Assembly (NCBI RefSeq): GCF_001428505.1
Contig: NZ_LMHU01000001.1
Span: 828,891-892,890, forward strand
Direction of reading: 5' to 3'
Length of the DNA: 64,000 nt
From: Terrabacter sp. Root181
GTDB taxonomy: Bacteria; Actinomycetota; Actinomycetes; Actinomycetales; Dermatophilaceae
The notes below the pieces were generated by a model, which did no database searches, was not told the DNA's origin, and worked only from the letters and a program-made list of their open reading frames with translations. Of the stretch, positions 17,178 through 25,197 are shown piece after piece. The first letter of the stretch is position 1; each line of letters opens with the position of its first letter. The position numbers were made by a program, and so were the translations under genes.

Positions 17178-18087
17178 GGCAGCGTGAGGGATGGTGCCCC
17201 GCCGCGACCTGCTGCAGGAACAGCTCGGCTTCGAGCCGCAGTCCGACGACGCTGATGCGGAGCACCCGATCACCCGCCAGGACGAGGGCGTTCTGGCGAA
17301 GGTTGTCGAGCATGACGTTGAGTCCGGCTCTGTGCTGCGCGCCGTCGATCTCCACCACGAGGTCGCAGCAGCTCCACCGGACATCGAGGTAGATGCGTCC
17401 TCGAGGGCCGCGCCGGACCACTTGGCGGTCGGGCTCCGGCAGGCCCTTGAGGCGGCACAGCCGGGCGAAGTCGAGCTCACCCAAGGACTCGACGCCGAAG
17501 GCGATGTCCCGCACGACTCCGCGCACGAACGCGCGACGGGTTCTGCCACGGACCTCACGTTGTGCCCGGGCCAGGACACGGGGCGTCGTGAGGTCCTGCT
17601 GGACAGCCATGAGCAGCACGAGCGCCGCCTGACGGTCGGACACGGCCCAGTGTGCGGCTCGGATGGCCGCGACGGCAGGGCGCACCCGAGGCAGGCCCAC
17701 GCCCACGACCTCGTCGGGAACGCGGCGGATCACCTTGTGCACCGTCACGCCATCGACGACCGAGGTGTTGTGGTGGTGCCTGGCGGAGACGTGGATGCGG
17801 TCGTCCTCGTAGCCCTTGAGGCCTGCAGCCTGCAGAGCGGTCGCGCCGTCGATGGCCGCGATCGCCTCCCCGACCTCCCACACGCCGCGCCAGCGACGAG
17901 CGACGACGTCGAGCGGTGCAGTGTGGACCGCCACGGTCTGCCTGCCGTGCATCTGCCAGCGGCCCGACTCGACGGCTCGGCGCACGTGGGTCTCGGTCAT
18001 GCCCGCGGCATACAGCTGTCGGCGGGATGCCACGCCGCCCTGCGCCTCGGCGATGCGGCGAGCGAGGAGAAGTCGTTCGCGGTCCAT
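17149..18087 (-). CDS. DUF559 (VSR-like fold) protein with N-terminal AbiEi-like winged helix (312 aa)
   Basis: Residues 1-70 (MDRERLLLARRIAEAQ, then RRQLYAAGMTETHVRRAV) resemble the winged-helix lead of AbiEi-type/transcriptional antitoxin proteins. The C-terminal 100 residues form a restriction-endonuclease-like DUF559 domain (DFARLCRLKGLPEPDRQV, YLDVRWSCCDLVVEIDGAQHRAG) with acidic catalytic candidates Asp and Glu-Ile-Asp. DUF559 relates to very-short-patch repair nucleases, but activity is unproven. ATG 18087 was chosen where homology begins. It lies opposite to and between purF and purM, bracketed by palindromes whose left copy supplies its last codons. Confidence 0.75.
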   Translation of the reverse strand: MDRERLLLARRIAEAQGGVASRRQLYAAGMTETHVRRAVESGRWQMHGRQTVAVHTAPLDVVARRWRGVWEVGEAIAAIDGATALQAAGLKGYEDDRIHVSARHHHNTSVVDGVTVHKVIRRVPDEVVGVGLPRVRPAVAAIRAAHWAVSDRQAALVLLMAVQQDLTTPRVLARAQREVRGRTRRAFVRGVVRDIAFGVESLGELDFARLCRLKGLPEPDRQVVRRGPRGRIYLDVRWSCCDLVVEIDGAQHRAGLNVMLDNLRQNALVLAGDRVLRISVVGLRLEAELFLQQVAAGHHPSRCRFDVSHGHR

Positions 18088-18183
18088 GGCCCGAGGCTCG
18101 CCGCCGTCCGCCGCGCCGTCACCAGGGCGGCACGCTTCTGTGGATGAGCGCCACGACCGGCCGGGACCTGTGGACGGTCCCCT

Positions 18184-18231
18184 GGTTCGATGTATGGCGC
18201 GGTCACGGGCGACCGTGGAATACATCGAACC
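18184..18231. repeat. Right 48-bp palindrome
   Basis: Same length and same 12-base ends as the left copy (17130-17177); eight internal differences, several of which preserve pairing. It lies 97 bases upstream of the DUF559 start and 57 bases upstream of purM, so it cannot be a terminator of either gene. No third copy was seen in the window. Confidence 0.9.
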
Positions 18232-18288
18232 GGGGAGGGGTCGTGGGGGTGGGGGAGGGGTGCTCGTGGCGCCGGTAGGCTGGGGCGT

Positions 18289-19419
18289 GTGAGCGATGCC
18301 CCCATCACCTATGCCTCGGCCGGAGTCGACGTCGAAGCAGGTGACAAGGCCGTCGAGCTGATGAAGGCATCGGTGCGGCGCGCCACCAGGCCCGAGGTCG
18401 TCGGCGGACTCGGCGGCTTCGCCGGCATGTTCGACGCGAGCGCGATCGCCCGGATGACCCGGCCGATCCTCGCCACGAGCACCGACGGCGTCGGCACCAA
18501 GGTCGCCATCGCCCAGGCCCTCGACGTGCACGACACCATCGGCTTCGACCTCGTCGGCATGGTCGTCGACGACATCGTGGTGTGCGGGGCCGAGCCGCTC
18601 TTCATGACCGACTACATCGCCACCGGCAAGGTCGTGCCCGAGCGCATCGCCGCGATCGTCGGCGGAATCGCCCGCGCGTGCGAGGAGGCCGGCGTCGCCC
18701 TCGTCGGCGGCGAGACCGCGGAGCACCCCGGGCTGCTCGAGCCCGACGAGTACGACGTCGCCGGCGCCGCCACCGGCGTCGTGGAGTATGCCGCCGTGCT
18801 GGGTCCGCAGCGCGTCGCCGACGGTGACGTCGTGGTGGCGCTCGCCAGCAGCGGCCTGCACAGCAACGGCTACAGCCTCGTGCGGCGCGTCGTCGCCAGC
18901 GCCGGCTGGCAGCTCGACCGCCACGTCGACGACTTCGGCCGCACGCTCGGCGAGGAGCTGCTCGAGCCGACCCGCATCTACACCAGGCCGCTGCTCGAGC
19001 TGATCGCCGCCGACGGCGTCGACGTGCACGCCCTGAGCCACGTCACCGGTGGTGGGCTCGCCGCGAACCTCGCACGGGTGCTCCCGACCGGCACCTTCGC
19101 CCGCGTCGACCGCTCGACGTGGACGCCTCCGGCCGTCTTCCGCACGGTCCAGGACCTCGGGCGCGTGCCGCAGGCCGACATCGAGCGCACCCTCAACCAG
19201 GGCATCGGCTTCGTCGCCGTGCTGCCCGAGGCCCAGGCCGAGCGCGCCATCGAGCTGAGCGAGGCGCGCGGCATCCGTGCGTGGCGTCTCGGCGACGTCG
19301 CCACCGAGGAGCGGGCGCACGCCGACGGGCTCGTCGCGGGCGACGTCGAGATCGTGCGGGGGGCCAAGGGCGTCGACGGGGGCGCCGTGCAGGTCGTCGG
19401 GCAGCACCCGACCGCCTGA
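18289..19419 (+). CDS. purM: Phosphoribosylformylglycinamidine cyclo-ligase (AIR synthetase, 376 aa)
   Basis: Closes the imidazole ring of FGAM with ATP. Typical parts: YASAGVDVEAGDKAVELMK at the start, STDGVGTKVAIA, GFDLVGMVVDDI, VGGETAEHPG, and SHVTGGGLAANLARVLP near the C-terminus. GTG 18289 gives the family N-terminus. TAGGCT seven bases upstream could make a leaderless transcript starting just after the right palindrome, which would keep purM expressed despite separation from purF. A G-rich stretch upstream is the alternative ribosome site. Confidence 0.96.
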   Translation: MSDAPITYASAGVDVEAGDKAVELMKASVRRATRPEVVGGLGGFAGMFDASAIARMTRPILATSTDGVGTKVAIAQALDVHDTIGFDLVGMVVDDIVVCGAEPLFMTDYIATGKVVPERIAAIVGGIARACEEAGVALVGGETAEHPGLLEPDEYDVAGAATGVVEYAAVLGPQRVADGDVVVALASSGLHSNGYSLVRRVVASAGWQLDRHVDDFGRTLGEELLEPTRIYTRPLLELIAADGVDVHALSHVTGGGLAANLARVLPTGTFARVDRSTWTPPAVFRTVQDLGRVPQADIERTLNQGIGFVAVLPEAQAERAIELSEARGIRAWRLGDVATEERAHADGLVAGDVEIVRGAKGVDGGAVQVVGQHPTA

Positions 19420-19733
19420 GGCCCGCCACCGCGGCACCTTCAGCGGTCTCCGTTCACTGGTCACGGTCCACGCCCCTCGCGTGCGGGACCGGGCGACCCG
19501 GCGCACCCGGAACACTCCAGACCCGGCGACACGGCATACCCCGCGTGACACGGCAGACCCCGGGTACGACGAAGCCCGCAGCGCCCCGGGGGGTGTGCGG
19601 GCGTCGATGCGTCCCCCGACGGGACCCCGGACACGCGTGCCCGGGACGTCGGCTGCCTCGAGGGCAGCACCGATCGCACGCCGGGTGTGAACACCCGACG
19701 CACGAGGTGCAGACGGAAGAGGGAAGGGAGAGC
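19420..19733. other. Intergenic region with several hairpins between purM and the DUF3073 gene
   Basis: No coding region. It holds three hairpins: 19574-19602, 19652-19668 (GCTGCC, 5-base loop, GGCAGC) and 19682-19697 (CGGGTGT, 2 bases, ACACCCG). It also has one GGCATAC word. With convergent neighbours, a double terminator region is the simplest reading. Confidence 0.6.
19574..19602. terminator. Probable terminator of purM
   Basis: GCCCGCA and TGCGGGC arms enclose an inner CCCC/GGGG pairing region. It lies 155 bases after the purM stop, in the convergent gap with the DUF3073 gene, and may act both ways. Confidence 0.5.
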
Positions 19734-19928
19734 TCAGCGCCCGCCCGAAGCCCACTTCCCGTATTCGTCGTACTCGTCGTCGTCGACGGATCGTGGCTGG
19801 TTGGACACGTCGCGTTGCGACGGCCCGTGCAGCTCACGCTCCAGCGCGCTCAAGTCCGTGTCAGGTGTGTAGTACTTGAGCTGCCGTGCGACCTTGGTCT
19901 GCTTGGCTTTGGCTCGGCCGCGCCCCAT
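19734..19928 (-). CDS. DUF3073 family protein (64 aa)
   Basis: Small basic-then-acidic protein: MGRGRAKAKQTKVARQLKYY at the N-terminus, then an acidic segment (VDDDEYDEYGKW). DUF3073 proteins are widespread in Actinobacteria, almost always next to purM and bldC, as here. Function is unknown; the basic start suggests nucleic-acid or ribosome contact, which is inference. ATG 19928 was chosen over an upstream in-frame ATG because the conserved sequence starts there. Confidence 0.88.
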   Translation of the reverse strand: MGRGRAKAKQTKVARQLKYYTPDTDLSALERELHGPSQRDVSNQPRSVDDDEYDEYGKWASGGR

Positions 19929-20307
19929 GGCGTGACCCCCTCGTGCGTCGTGCCGGGACGGCATCGCTCCTCGGAGAACCGGGTGGCTCTTCGATGTCCG
20001 CGTAGCGGCCCCGGGAATGTGTGTGTTCTCGTGGTGCTAACGCTACATGAGTGAGGCAAATCCCGCGCCTGCCGCACCCCCTCGACCGGCGGCGCGTCGC
20101 GACTCGGCCGGCCAGGGTGCACCCTGCTGTCACCGCGCGGCCCGGTCGATCCCCTCGTCGTATACACCCGGTGTCTCGGAAGCGGGACGATTTGACTCTT
20201 TTCAGTGTTTAACCGCCATTCGAACGGCCGAGACTTTACCCTTGCTTTACTGAGCCCCGATTGGGGCGCATGCGTGTCGCTGCACCTAGCGACAGGGTGG
20301 TGGGGAT
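19929..20307. promoter_or_regulatory. Divergent control region of the DUF3073 gene and bldC
   Basis: A 379-bp non-coding gap with the lowest GC of the window at about 20180-20260. TTGACT at 20192-20197 is a possible -35 for bldC, though no well-spaced -10 stands out. The long leader before bldC (over 50 bases from any candidate start) suggests regulation by developmental factors. No riboswitch fold was recognised. Confidence 0.4.
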
Positions 20308-20505
20308 ATGACAATGACGACTCAGGATCGACATGAGACCGAGAAGCTGCTGACTCCTGCCGAGGTTGCGGCCCTCTTCCGGGTGGACCCGAAGACGGTC
20401 ACTCGCTGGGCCAAGGCAGGAAAGCTGACTTCGATCCGGACCCTTGGTGGGCACCGGAGGTATCGCGAGTCAGAGGTGCGCGACCTTCTGGGTGGCGGAC
20501 ACTGA
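20308..20505 (+). CDS. bldC: BldC, small MerR-type developmental regulator (65 aa)
   Basis: Winged-helix DNA-binding protein of only one domain: LLTPAEVAALFRVDPKTVTRWAKAGKL, then the wing SIRTLGGHRRYRESEVRDLL. The match to Streptomyces BldC, which binds cooperatively to direct repeats and delays development, is nearly complete. In non-sporulating actinobacteria its targets are less known. ATG 20308 follows a G-rich ribosome site (GGTGGTGGGG); ATG 20314 is possible. A strong hairpin follows the gene. Confidence 0.93.
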   Translation: MTMTTQDRHETEKLLTPAEVAALFRVDPKTVTRWAKAGKLTSIRTLGGHRRYRESEVRDLLGGGH

Positions 20506-20540
20506 CTTCGGGGACATTTGGGGGGTAAACCGGTCAGATC

Positions 20541-20578
20541 GTCGGGGGAGGAACACCACACGGTGTCCCTCCCCCGAC
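20541..20578. terminator. Bidirectional terminator after bldC
   Basis: GTCGGGGGAGG (20541-20551) pairs exactly with CCTCCCCCGAC (20568-20578), with an inner ACACC/GGTGT stem and a 4-base loop. It lies between convergent bldC and the secreted-protein gene. Confidence 0.85.
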
Positions 20579-20606
20579 TGCTACCCCCGGTTGCGCTGGG
20601 AGCCGC

Positions 20607-21074
20607 TCAGCCCTGACCGTGGGGGACAGGGTTGACCGTGCACACGAAGTACTTCACGACGCCGCCGTCGACCAGGGCTCCGGCGTCGATGGCGGCCTGC
20701 ACCTCGTCGGCGGCGTCGAGCACGCCGTCACCGTCGTGGTCGCCGGCGGCCAGCGCTGCGGCATACGTGCCGGTGAGCGACACGGCGTGCACCTGCCAGC
20801 GCCCCCCGTTGAAGCCGGGGTCACCCGGCGCCGCGGTCGCGACGCTGCGCTGCACGGCGCCGAAGCTGTAGATCGTGTCCCACGACTGCGCGGGTGCGCC
20901 CGTGCCGCTGAGGTCGGTCGGCGTCGCGACCGTCCGGTAGAGCTGGTGGTCGACGTAGAACGCGGGACCCGAGACGCGTCCTGCGTGGGCGGAGGTGCCC
21001 GCGACGAGGGCTGGGAGGGCGACCGCGGCGACGCCCAGCGAGCGAAGGATCCCGCGAGTCAGCTTGTGAGACAT
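20607..21074 (-). CDS. Secreted protein with one EF-hand/dockerin-like calcium loop (155 aa)
   Basis: A Sec signal peptide (basic MSHKLTRGILR, a hydrophobic core, then TSAHA cleavage at about residue 31) leads to an export-destined protein of about 124 residues. Near the C-terminus DHDGDGVLDAADEVQAAID is a clear calcium-binding loop followed by a helix. The middle has no family motif I recognise, and a single Cys sits in the last strand. Probably an extracellular calcium-binding protein of unknown role. A perfect 7-bp inverted repeat lies 18 bases upstream of the start. Confidence 0.7.
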   Translation of the reverse strand: MSHKLTRGILRSLGVAAVALPALVAGTSAHAGRVSGPAFYVDHQLYRTVATPTDLSGTGAPAQSWDTIYSFGAVQRSVATAAPGDPGFNGGRWQVHAVSLTGTYAAALAAGDHDGDGVLDAADEVQAAIDAGALVDGGVVKYFVCTVNPVPHGQG

Positions 21075-21091
21075 GGCTTTCCACCTTTCGT

Positions 21092-21108
21092 CCGGTCACC
21101 CTGACCGG
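21092..21108. promoter_or_regulatory. Perfect inverted repeat upstream of the secreted-protein gene
   Basis: CCGGTCA, three bases, TGACCGG. It lies between 18 and 34 bases before ATG 21074 (minus strand), in the leader or promoter. It could be an operator or a small mRNA hairpin. Confidence 0.4.
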
Positions 21109-21211
21109 CTCACCCCCGAGTCAAGACCCGCGAGGGCCCGCACTCCATGACGTAGGGGTTATCCGGTCCTTACGGCTCGGCGACGTCGGTGGGGCGTCCT
21201 ATCGTGGCGGG

Positions 21212-21655
21212 ATGACGACCCCACCCGAGATCACCGCCATCACCCTCGGCGTCCGTGACGTCGAGCGCTCACGGGCCTTCTACGTCGACGGGCTCGGCTT
21301 CCGCTCCGTGCTCCATCTCCCCGACATCACCTTCGTCCAGGGCGCCCCCGGGCAGCTGCTCGCGCTCTGGGACGTCACGCAGATGCCGAGCGAGTACGGC
21401 GACGTCGCGCACGGCTCGTCCGCGCCGCCCGTGTCGCTGGGCCACAACGTCACCGAGGTCGGGCAGGTCGAGGCGTTGTATGCCGCCGCGCTGGCTGCCG
21501 GTGCGACCTCCGTCTCGGCCCCGACCGAGCGCGAGTGGGGCGGGGTCAGTGCGTGCGTGGCCGACCCGGACGGCTTCCGGTGGGACCTCGTGCACAACCC
21601 GAACTTCCGGGTGGACGAAGACGGCACGGTCCACCTGGGCGAGGCGCCTGCCTAG
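21212..21655 (+). CDS. VOC (glyoxalase/bleomycin-resistance) family protein (147 aa)
   Basis: Paired beta-alpha-beta-beta-beta modules: ITAITLGVRDVERSRAFYVDGLGF opens the first, and SLGHNVTEVGQVEALYAAALAAGA with ACVADPDGFRWDLVHNP forms the second. The fold covers glyoxalases, dioxygenases and drug-binding proteins; without clear metal ligands the activity is open. TATCGT lies six bases before ATG 21212, so a leaderless transcript is likely. The stop overlaps the convergent nucleotidyltransferase stop through CTAG. Confidence 0.85.
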   Translation: MTTPPEITAITLGVRDVERSRAFYVDGLGFRSVLHLPDITFVQGAPGQLLALWDVTQMPSEYGDVAHGSSAPPVSLGHNVTEVGQVEALYAAALAAGATSVSAPTEREWGGVSACVADPDGFRWDLVHNPNFRVDEDGTVHLGEAPA

Positions 21656-22119
21656 GCGCCCCCCCGTACCCCGTCCAGGCGAGCCCGCCACGGATGGTCG
21701 GCCGGCTGGGCGTCGACGACCCGCCGGAGCACCGCGACCTGGGCGGCACCGAGCAGGGGGAGCGCGTGCTCGCGGACCCAGATCTGGCCGGAGTCCTCTG
21801 GCACGTCCCGTCCCGGCCGCAGGTGCAGCAGGCCCGAGTCGCCGGCGGACCACAGGTGCCAGTGCCGCTCGAGGTGGGCCCGGATCGCGCCGACGTCGCG
21901 ACGGAGCACCGAGACGTCGATGTCCTCGTGGTCGCGGGCGACCCCGGTGAACGCCTCGACGGCCCACCCGCCGGCCACCCACCACGGCACCCCGAGGCCA
22001 CGGAGCAGCTCGCGGACCTCGACCGGGGTCCAGGAGCGTTGCGGGCCGTAGATGCGCTCGAACTCGGCCGGTGCGAGCCACTGCTGCCCGCCGGTCGTCA
22101 CCGCGTCCTGCTCGTCCAC
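21652..22119 (-). CDS. AadB/ANT(2'')-like nucleotidyltransferase, short form (155 aa)
   Basis: VPWWVAGGWAVEAFTGVARDHEDIDVSVLRRD is the nucleotidyltransferase signature (G[GW], then DxD) of the ANT(2'')-like group, many members of which are not resistance enzymes. Related proteins usually continue with more strands after the HWHLWSAGDSGLL part; here the chain ends soon after in LGAAQVAVLRRVVDAQPADH, so it may be truncated or rearranged at its 3' end. GTG 22119 has TAGCGT six bases upstream. It runs opposite to the VOC gene. Confidence 0.7.
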   Translation of the reverse strand: MDEQDAVTTGGQQWLAPAEFERIYGPQRSWTPVEVRELLRGLGVPWWVAGGWAVEAFTGVARDHEDIDVSVLRRDVGAIRAHLERHWHLWSAGDSGLLHLRPGRDVPEDSGQIWVREHALPLLGAAQVAVLRRVVDAQPADHPWRARLDGVRGGA

Positions 22120-22147
22120 GACCCCACGCTAGCGGCGGCGGCCCGTC

Positions 22148-23782
22148 TCAGTGGCCGAGCGCGCGCAGCTGCAGGCGCAGGGCCAGCCGGGTCTCGGGGT
22201 CGTGCAGGTCGAGGTCGACGACGTCCGACAGCCGCTGCATCCGGTAGCGGAGCGTGTTGGGGTGTACGTGGACGCGCGCCGCGGCCGCCCGTGGGTCTCC
22301 CGGATGGTCGAGCCACGCGGCGACCGTCTCGAGGTATGCCGTGTGGTGGGCCTCGTCGTGCTCGCGCAGGGCGGCGACCGGACCGAGCAGCTCCTCGGTC
22401 CAGATGCCGCCGAGGGCGCGGGCGTTGGTGACGGCGGCCCAGGCGTCCTCGACCGTGGTCGTCGTGCCCGTGACCCGACCGACGTCGCGCAGGCGCTGCA
22501 CCTCGGTGGCCTCGCGTCGCGACCGGTCGAGGTCGACCGTCCGGGAGACCCGGCCCCCGGCGCTCGCCGTGGCCGTCGGGGTGACCCCCGCGACCTCCTC
22601 GACGACGCCGAGCAGCCACTCCCACGTGCCCGGGGAGGCGTCGCCGGGCACGTCGCGCACGAGGGTCAGGGCGACGCCGTCGAAGATCGCGAGGAGCGGC
22701 TGGCGCCAGGACCGGCGGCGCGCGGCCGACTCCCACACGTCGAGCTCGCGTTCGGTGTCGCGCGGTGCGGCCTCACGGGTGGGGTCGGTGCGGGCGCGGT
22801 GGGCGCCGGCGAGCACGACGACCCGCCACGGTGCCGCCGGCAGCCAGCCCTCGGCCTCGAGCGTGTCGCCGCTGAGGACGGCTCGCAGCCGGTCGGCCGA
22901 GACCCGTCGGGCGAGGTCTGCCTGCGAGCGCAGACGCAGCAGGTGCAGGGCCACGACCGAGGCGGTCTGGGCGAGCGAGCCCATGACCTGCTCCGGTGGC
23001 TCCTCGTCGACGACGGCCCAGATCGAGCCGAGCCACTCGATGCCGGCCCGCACCGGGACGACGACGCGGGCTCGCAGGCCGCGACCGGCAGGGACGAAGA
23101 AGGGCTCGTCCGAGCGGGCCAGCCGACGGAACACCCCTCGTCCGCGGAGGTTGGCCATGACCTCGTCGGGCACGCGGCGTCCGACGATCGTCGAGACGCG
23201 CGCGGGGTCGGCGACATCCTGGGTCGAGGAGTAGGCGAGCACCCGCGACTGGGTGTCCTCGATGGTGATCGGGGCCGCGACGAGGGCCGCGCACGCGTCG
23301 GCGAGCGCGAAGAGCTCGTCGAGCACTGGACCCTCGGCGCGCAGGGCCGGCCCGCTCGCGGCGCGGTCGAGCACGCCCCGCAGCAGCCACACGACGTGCG
23401 CCCACGAGGCGTGGTCGGCGAGCTCGACGAGGCTGACGCCGAAGCGGGCCGCCGCGGCGCGGACCTGCGGGTCGCGCGCGGCGGCGCGTCTCAGCACGAC
23501 GGCGCCGGTGTCCACCGCGGCGGCGCCCTCGAGCAGCGCTGCCGCCTCGGCCGGACGCTCCACCCCGACGCCGAGGAGCAGGTCGCCGGCCTGGCCGAAG
23601 ACGCCGGAGCCGGGCTCGGCGAGCGTCACGTCGTCGACGGCCGGACCGCCGACGTCGACGACGACCGTGAGCAGGCCGCCCCCGAGGGTGCCGACGAGCT
23701 GCGCGATCGGCAGGCCGACCGGTGTGGTCGAGGAGGTACGGGTCGCAGAGCGCCGCTTCGAGCGCGACGGGGCGGACGGCAT
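22148..23782 (-). CDS. PucR-family transcriptional regulator (544 aa)
   Basis: Three parts: an N-terminal PucR-type domain (about 20-150), a central GAF-like region (about 170-310, ITIEDTQSRVLAYSS), and the C-terminal PucR helix-turn-helix (TVAAWLDHPGDPRAAAARVHVHPNTLRYRMQRL). Such regulators respond to metabolites and often control the gene across from them, here a D-amino-acid dehydrogenase. ATG 23782 has CACAAT six bases upstream, and a perfect inverted repeat (23805-23817) overlaps the -35 region, pointing to autoregulation. The ligand is unknown. Confidence 0.88.
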   Translation of the reverse strand: MPSAPSRSKRRSATRTSSTTPVGLPIAQLVGTLGGGLLTVVVDVGGPAVDDVTLAEPGSGVFGQAGDLLLGVGVERPAEAAALLEGAAAVDTGAVVLRRAAARDPQVRAAAARFGVSLVELADHASWAHVVWLLRGVLDRAASGPALRAEGPVLDELFALADACAALVAAPITIEDTQSRVLAYSSTQDVADPARVSTIVGRRVPDEVMANLRGRGVFRRLARSDEPFFVPAGRGLRARVVVPVRAGIEWLGSIWAVVDEEPPEQVMGSLAQTASVVALHLLRLRSQADLARRVSADRLRAVLSGDTLEAEGWLPAAPWRVVVLAGAHRARTDPTREAAPRDTERELDVWESAARRRSWRQPLLAIFDGVALTLVRDVPGDASPGTWEWLLGVVEEVAGVTPTATASAGGRVSRTVDLDRSRREATEVQRLRDVGRVTGTTTTVEDAWAAVTNARALGGIWTEELLGPVAALREHDEAHHTAYLETVAAWLDHPGDPRAAAARVHVHPNTLRYRMQRLSDVVDLDLHDPETRLALRLQLRALGH

Positions 23783-23804
23783 ACAACCATTGTGACGGTC
23801 TTTA

Positions 23805-23817
23805 GTGCTCTCAGCAC
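23805..23817. promoter_or_regulatory. Candidate operator between the PucR gene and dadA
   Basis: Perfect palindrome GTGCT, CTC, AGCAC, nested in a wider TTGTG...CACAA dyad (23790-23819). It sits in the 143-bp divergent gap, closer to the regulator gene. Confidence 0.5.
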
Positions 23818-23925
23818 AACAGACGGAGGAAACGTTGGCTGTGCAGCACCACGGGGGCGGCGGCTGGCGCCGCCACCATGGAGACAAGGCACCACCTCGA
23901 ACAGACAGACCCAGGAGTCGATCGC

Positions 23926-25194
23926 ATGTCCGCTGTGACCCCCGCCGGTACCCCCGCCCCCGAGCGCGTCGCCGTCGTCGGCGCCGGCATGGTCGGTCTC
24001 GCCACCGCCTGGTTCCTCCAGGAGCGCGGCGTCGAGGTCACCGTCATCGACCGCGACGGTGTCGCCGCCGGTGCGTCCTGGGGCAACGCCGGCTGGCTGA
24101 CGCCCGGCATCGCGACGCCGCTGCCCGAGCCCGCCGTGCTGAAGTACGGCCTGCGCGCCGTGCTCAGCCCCAGCTCGCCGGTCTACGTGCCGCCGAGCGC
24201 CCGACCGGACTTCCTCCGCTTCGTCACCGGCTTCACGCGCCACAGCACCATGACGGCGTGGAAGAAGGCCATGGGCGCCCTCGTGCCCGTCAACGACCTG
24301 TCGCTGCAGAGCTTCGACCTCCTCAAGGCCGGCGGGGTCGACGCCGACACCTACGAGGCGAAGTCGTTCACGGCCGCCTACCGCACGGCCGAGGAGCGCC
24401 AGACCCTGCTCGAGGAGATCGAGCACATCCACGCCTCGGGCGGCGACATCACCTTCGACGTTCTCACCGGCGACGAGGCCCGCGCCATCGAGCCGGCCCT
24501 CTCCGGCGAGATCGGCGCCGCGATCGTGCTCCACGGCCAGCGCTTCATCAACCCCGGCGCCTACGTCGCCGCGCTCGCCGACTCGGTCACGGCTCGTGGC
24601 GGCAAGATCGTCACCGGCAGCGCCGTCCAGCGCATCACCGACACCCCGACCGGCGTGCTCGTCACGAACGACTTCGGCCAGGCCGAGCACTACGACTCCG
24701 TCGTCGTCGCGACCGGCGCATGGCTCGGCAAGCTGGCTCGCGAGTTCGGCGTCAAGCGCGTCGTCCAGGCCGGCCGCGGCTACTCCTTCAGCGTCGCCGT
24801 CGACGACCTGCCCAACGGTCCCGTCTACTTCCCGGCCGAGCGCGTCGCCTGCACGCCCGTCGGCGACCGCCTCCGCGTCGCCGGCATGATGGAGTTCCGC
24901 CGGCCCGAGGCCGCCCTCGACCCGCGCCGGATCCAGGCCATCGTCGAGTCGGCCCGCCCGCTGCTCCAGGGCGCCGACCTCGACCACCGCCAGGACGAGT
25001 GGGTCGGCTCGCGTCCCTGCACCGTCGACGGCCTGCCGCTCATCGGCGCCTCGCGCAACCCCAAGGTCTTCGTCGCCGGCGGTCACGGCATGTGGGGGAT
25101 CACTCTGGGCCCCGTGACCGGTCGCCTGCTCGCCGAGCAGATCGTGACCGGCCGTGCGCCCGAGCAGCTGGCCCCCTTCAACCCGCTGCGCTGA
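23926..25194 (+). CDS. dadA: FAD-dependent D-amino-acid dehydrogenase (422 aa)
   Basis: Oxidises D-amino acids to 2-oxo acids and passes electrons to the respiratory chain. The dinucleotide site VAVVGAGMVGLATAWFLQERG is followed by an acidic VIDRD, then the DadA signature GASWGNAGWLTPG. Near the end GGHGMWGITLGPVTGRLLAEQ closes the FAD site. ATG 23926 has CCAGGAG upstream and matches the family start; ATG 23878 in frame adds an atypical tail. Divergent from the PucR gene, its likely regulator. The gene symbol is by similarity only. Confidence 0.85.
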   Translation: MSAVTPAGTPAPERVAVVGAGMVGLATAWFLQERGVEVTVIDRDGVAAGASWGNAGWLTPGIATPLPEPAVLKYGLRAVLSPSSPVYVPPSARPDFLRFVTGFTRHSTMTAWKKAMGALVPVNDLSLQSFDLLKAGGVDADTYEAKSFTAAYRTAEERQTLLEEIEHIHASGGDITFDVLTGDEARAIEPALSGEIGAAIVLHGQRFINPGAYVAALADSVTARGGKIVTGSAVQRITDTPTGVLVTNDFGQAEHYDSVVVATGAWLGKLAREFGVKRVVQAGRGYSFSVAVDDLPNGPVYFPAERVACTPVGDRLRVAGMMEFRRPEAALDPRRIQAIVESARPLLQGADLDHRQDEWVGSRPCTVDGLPLIGASRNPKVFVAGGHGMWGITLGPVTGRLLAEQIVTGRAPEQLAPFNPLR

Positions 25195-25197
25195 GTC

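Larger units (their letters stand above)
17130..18231. mobile_element. Candidate palindrome-bounded nuclease unit inserted between purF and purM
   Basis: A 1,102-bp segment with identical outer 12-mers on palindromes at both ends and one gene (DUF559 protein) on the strand opposite to its neighbours. purF and purM are commonly adjacent in actinobacteria, so the unit looks like an insertion. I see no transposase and no clear target-site duplication. The design recalls REP elements with their RAYT genes, or other repeat-nuclease pairs. Mobility is inference only. Confidence 0.45.

Noticed and set aside
19420-19733. Possible non-coding RNA between purM and the DUF3073 gene
   Set aside because: Only short independent hairpins are visible, without a promoter or a recognised RNA fold; terminators fit better.
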